From Fidelibacterota bacterium (GTDB lineage Bacteria; Fidelibacterota; Marinisomatia; Marinisomatales; UBA1611), in assembly GCA_028338895.1 (NCBI GenBank), contig JAOLAV010000004.1, forward strand, positions 1-55,630: a stretch of 55,630 nucleotides of DNA, given 5' to 3'. The notes below the pieces were generated by a model. That model was not told where the DNA came from and made no database searches. It was given only the letters and a program-made list of their open reading frames with translations. How positions within the stretch are numbered: the first letter of the stretch is position 1; each line of letters opens with the position of its first letter. The position numbers were made by a program, and so were the translations under genes. Positions 52,228 through 55,630 of the stretch are shown in pieces.

Positions 52228-52377
52228 TGCCGCGAATTCAAAAGAGAAGAAGCTACGCCTTTGCTTGCTACCCAGATAGATGAGACTTTGTGCAAGGTTC
52301 TAGAATGCCAGCCTAGTAATATATTAAAATATAGACCAGGTGAAGATATTCCCGAAGAACGTGAAATTTATACTTAA
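52228..52377 (+). pseudogene. Remnant of a short XRE/YozG-type HTH regulator
   Basis: No start codon; open frame reads CREFKREEATPLLATQIDETLCKVLECQPSNILKYRPGEDIPEEREIYT*, resembling the end of small XRE regulators (..TLxKLCxALxCQPGDLLEYxPxE). Confidence 0.5.
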
Positions 52378-52404
52378 CTAAGTATTTTTTAAGAGGACAC
52401 TATT

Positions 52405-54279
52405 TTGAAGAAAATAAATTTAATTTACTTATTAATCATTTTATTAGGATGTGATCAAATGCAAAAAAAAGCACCTTTAATTCCAATGGAAGATTTTTTT
52501 CGGAGTCCAGAAAAATCTTCTTTTAAGATTTCTCCAAATGGAAATCATATTGCATATATGAAGCCTTGGAAGACAAGAATGAATGTATTTGTGATGGATA
52601 TGAAGAATAAAAAAGAAACACGGTTAACATCCTCTGAAGAAAGAGGTCTTTATGGATTTAGTTGGCTTACCGATAAAAGAATTGGGTATGTAAAAGATGA
52701 TGGTGGAAATGAAAATGTACATTTTTATGCTGTAAATATTGATGTATCAAATGAGATTGATCTAACACCATTTAAGAATGTTCAAGCCAGGATCATTGAT
52801 GACTTAGAAGATGATCCAGATCATATAATTATTGGTCTCAATAAGCGAAGCCCTCAAGTTCATGATCCTTATAGAATTAATGTGAATGATGGTAAAATGG
52901 AGATGATAGCTGAAAACCCAGGAAATATTTCCGGATGGATGACAGACCATGATGGAAAATTAAGAATAGCAATTACTAACGATGGCGTCAATACTAGCAT
53001 CCTTCATAGAAAGTTAGAATCTGATAAATTTGAATCAATTTTGACAACTGATTTTAAAGTTAGTGTTTCACCTCTATTTTTTACTTTTGATAATAAAAAC
53101 TTATATGTTGCTTCAAACAGAGGGCAAGATAAATCAGGTATTTTCAAATTTGATTTAATTAATGCCAAAGAAGGAAAATTAATTTTCGAACACGATGAAG
53201 TTGATGTCAGCGGATTGATGTATTCCAGAAAAAGAAAGGTTCTAACAGGAGTTAGTTATACGGTAGCCAAGAATGAAATGATATTTTTTGATACATGGAG
53301 AGAAGACATACAAGAAAAACTAGAAGAAAAATTACCTGGTTATGAGGTAGGTATAACTAGTTTTTCTAAGGACGAGACCAAAGCAGTTGTTGTCTCCTAT
53401 AGCGATAAATCAAGAGGTACATATTATTATTACGATGTAGAGAAAAATAAATTAACAGAATTGGGGAAAGCCAGTCCTTGGTTAAATGAAAATCATATGG
53501 CTGAAATGACTCCCATAAAATACACTTCAAGAGATGGATTGACCATTCATGGCTATCTTACCCTTCCTGAAAATAGTAATGGTAAGAATTTACCCCTTGT
53601 TGTTAATCCACATGGTGGCCCTTGGGCAAGAGATACTTGGGGATATAATCCACAGATACAATTTTTAGCAAACAGAGGATTTGCTGTCCTCCAAATGAAT
53701 TTTAGAGGTAGTACAGGATATGGTAGAGAGTTCTGGGAGATTAGTTTTAAGGAATGGGGAAAGTCCATGCAGGATGATATTACCGATGGTGTTAAATGGC
53801 TTATAGATGAAGGTATAGCAGATCCTAATAGAATTGCTATTTATGGTGCATCTTATGGAGGATATGCAACCTTAGCAGGTCTCGCTTTTACTCCTGACCT
53901 CTACGCATGCGGTGTCGATTATGTTGGCGTATCAAATATCTTTACTTTGCTCGAAACACTTCCACCGTATTGGGAATTAGGTAGGCAGATGATGTATGAG
54001 ATGATTGGGAATCCTGAAACTGAAAGAGATCTTCTTGAAGCAGCATCTCCTATATTTCACGTAGATAGTATCAGAGTTCCTCTATTTGTAGCCCAAGGCG
54101 CTAATGACCCAAGGGTAAAGCAATCTGAGTCTGACCAGATTGTAGAAGCACTTAAAGCCAGGGGTGTAGAAGTACCATATATGCTAAAAGAAGATGAAGG
54201 GCATGGTTTTTATAATGAAGAAAATCAGTTTGATTTTTACAGAGAAATGGAAAAATTTCTTAATAAACATATAAATTGA
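52405..54279 (+). CDS. S9 family prolyl oligopeptidase-like lipoprotein (TTG start)
   Basis: Lipobox LLGCDQ; beta-propeller region; LPLVVNPHGGPWARDTWGYNPQIQFLANRGFAVLQMNFRGSTGYGREFWE; IAIYGASYGGYATLAG; EDEGHGFYNEENQ. Confidence 0.93.
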   Translation: MKKINLIYLLIILLGCDQMQKKAPLIPMEDFFRSPEKSSFKISPNGNHIAYMKPWKTRMNVFVMDMKNKKETRLTSSEERGLYGFSWLTDKRIGYVKDDGGNENVHFYAVNIDVSNEIDLTPFKNVQARIIDDLEDDPDHIIIGLNKRSPQVHDPYRINVNDGKMEMIAENPGNISGWMTDHDGKLRIAITNDGVNTSILHRKLESDKFESILTTDFKVSVSPLFFTFDNKNLYVASNRGQDKSGIFKFDLINAKEGKLIFEHDEVDVSGLMYSRKRKVLTGVSYTVAKNEMIFFDTWREDIQEKLEEKLPGYEVGITSFSKDETKAVVVSYSDKSRGTYYYYDVEKNKLTELGKASPWLNENHMAEMTPIKYTSRDGLTIHGYLTLPENSNGKNLPLVVNPHGGPWARDTWGYNPQIQFLANRGFAVLQMNFRGSTGYGREFWEISFKEWGKSMQDDITDGVKWLIDEGIADPNRIAIYGASYGGYATLAGLAFTPDLYACGVDYVGVSNIFTLLETLPPYWELGRQMMYEMIGNPETERDLLEAASPIFHVDSIRVPLFVAQGANDPRVKQSESDQIVEALKARGVEVPYMLKEDEGHGFYNEENQFDFYREMEKFLNKHIN

Positions 54280-54445
54280 GTTTCTAAAAACAACTACGAT
54301 AGTTAGAGAAAAAATAAATATAGAAAAACTTACCTAGTCTGGTTAATTCAACTGAATTTTCTTTTTTTACGCTATTAATGAGTATAGTTCATTACATTTT
54401 TATTAAAATTAAAAAGATCAATAAACTTAAAAGGCAAAAAATATC

Positions 54446-55630
54446 ATGTCCATTTCAAAAGGTTTAACTCAATCAACTGTTAGCAAGATAGAGAATTCTA
54501 ACTCAATGATTAATGTCTTAGATCCACAGGATGGTAGTTTAGTTGGAACGGTTAAAAATAATACAATATCTCAAGTTAAGTTAGTGATTGAGACCGCAGT
54601 ATTAGGCGCTAAAAAAGCAAAAGCCCTTTCTGCACATGAACGGATGTCAGTGCTTAATCAGGTAGCTGAAAGCTTAAAAAAACAAAAAGAATTATTTGCT
54701 CAAATGATTTCTCGTGAAGGAATTAAGACTATCACAGAATCAAGAAAAGAGGTCTTAAGGTGTATAGAGACATTACGCATTAGCGCTGAAGAGGCTCGAA
54801 GATTGACAGGCGAAACCATTGCATTTGATCAAGCGCCAGGCTCAGAGAATCGATTTGGTTATTATCGTAGAATACCTATTGGCGTAATAGCGGCAATAAC
54901 ACCTTTTAATGATCCTTTGAATTTGGTAGCTCATAAAATAGGTCCGGCAATTGCTGCTGGAAACTCAGTTATTTTATTACCACATCATGAAACTCCTTTA
55001 GTCGCAAAAATGCTAATTAAGCTATTTAAGAGTACACCTCTTCCTGAAGGAGTTTTAAATTTTGTTACAGGGTATGGAGCTGAAATTGGTGATTCTATTA
55101 TTTCTGATCCCCGTATTAATATGGTTTCGTTTACGGGAGGGAAGAAGGTTGGAGATAGAATTTTAAAATTTTCTGGTCTCAAAAAAATATCAATGGAACT
55201 TGGAAGTAATTGTCCGACAATTGTAATGAATGATGCCGACTTTGAAATGGCTGTTAAATGTTGTGTCAGTGGTGCTTTCTGGGCCGCTGGTCAAAACTGT
55301 TTACACGTTCAAAGAATATACATTCAAGAGCAATTATATAAAAAATTCTCTACTGAATTTTGTAAACGTGCGATTCAGATTTCTATGGGAGACAAACTTT
55401 CGGAAAATTCTCAGATGGGTCCGATGATAAATGAAAAAGCAGCAAAAAGAGTTGAAATGATGGTGCAAGATGCTTTAAATAAAAATGCAAAATTATTATG
55501 TGGAGGAAAAAGGAATGGAAACTTTTTTGAACCTACAGTACTTACAAATGTTAGCGATGAATGCATTATAGCTAAAGAAGAAGTATTTGGACCCGTAACT
55601 ATTTTATATAATTTTTCTGAATCACAAGAA
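54446..55630 (+). CDS. Aldehyde dehydrogenase family protein, 3' truncated by window end
   Basis: Open from ATG 54446 to the window end (absent from the ORF track): RRIPIGVIAAITPFNDPLNLVAHKIGPAIAAGN, SMELGSNCPTIVMNDAD, AGQNCLHVQRIYI, EEVFGPV. Confidence 0.92.
   Translation, partial: MSISKGLTQSTVSKIENSNSMINVLDPQDGSLVGTVKNNTISQVKLVIETAVLGAKKAKALSAHERMSVLNQVAESLKKQKELFAQMISREGIKTITESRKEVLRCIETLRISAEEARRLTGETIAFDQAPGSENRFGYYRRIPIGVIAAITPFNDPLNLVAHKIGPAIAAGNSVILLPHHETPLVAKMLIKLFKSTPLPEGVLNFVTGYGAEIGDSIISDPRINMVSFTGGKKVGDRILKFSGLKKISMELGSNCPTIVMNDADFEMAVKCCVSGAFWAAGQNCLHVQRIYIQEQLYKKFSTEFCKRAIQISMGDKLSENSQMGPMINEKAAKRVEMMVQDALNKNAKLLCGGKRNGNFFEPTVLTNVSDECIIAKEEVFGPVTILYNFSESQE

Noticed and set aside
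55230-55427. 65-aa ORF at the window end
   Set aside because: Out of frame within the aldehyde dehydrogenase gene, which runs open to the window edge.

Overview
The window is 55.6 kb of AT-rich, gene-dense bacterial chromosome. Gene content suggests the FCB group, plausibly Marinimicrobia/SAR406-like: GSII-type glutamine synthetase, TonB receptor/T9SS-like/PorV cluster, archaeal-type ProRS and a DGGGP-synthase-like UbiA protein. This placement is inferred from products only. There is no tRNA, rRNA, CRISPR array, IS element or prophage that I can support. Most of the window is housekeeping: glnA, lrp, mgtE, proS, recO, eno, murI, folC, rho, prfA, prmC, dnaE, dtd. There is also a surface-glycan cluster at 28.5-34.2 kb. 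Main unusual observations: (1) an ArsC/Spx-family gene at 3083-3448 has an in-frame TGA exactly where the catalytic Cys belongs (YHNPR-U-GKSREAV), followed by a perfect 6-bp hairpin with a G in its apical loop, so it is a probable selenoprotein that ORF callers truncate; (2) a standalone Cas6/RAMP-like protein with a GVG-NGITR-GFG loop and a Lys/Arg-rich tail sits between rho and aspC with no CRISPR array in the window; (3) motA and rho are both broken by one extra A in an A6 run, the rho one inside the Walker A codons; (4) a G9 tract in a GT9 heptosyltransferase-like gene and an A9 tract in a FemAB-like gene are candidate contingency sites; (5) two tandem small membrane proteins have inverted repeats covering their ribosome-binding sites; (6) an AroQ-like protein has lost its catalytic residues; (7) a lipoprotein gene appears to start with ACG.
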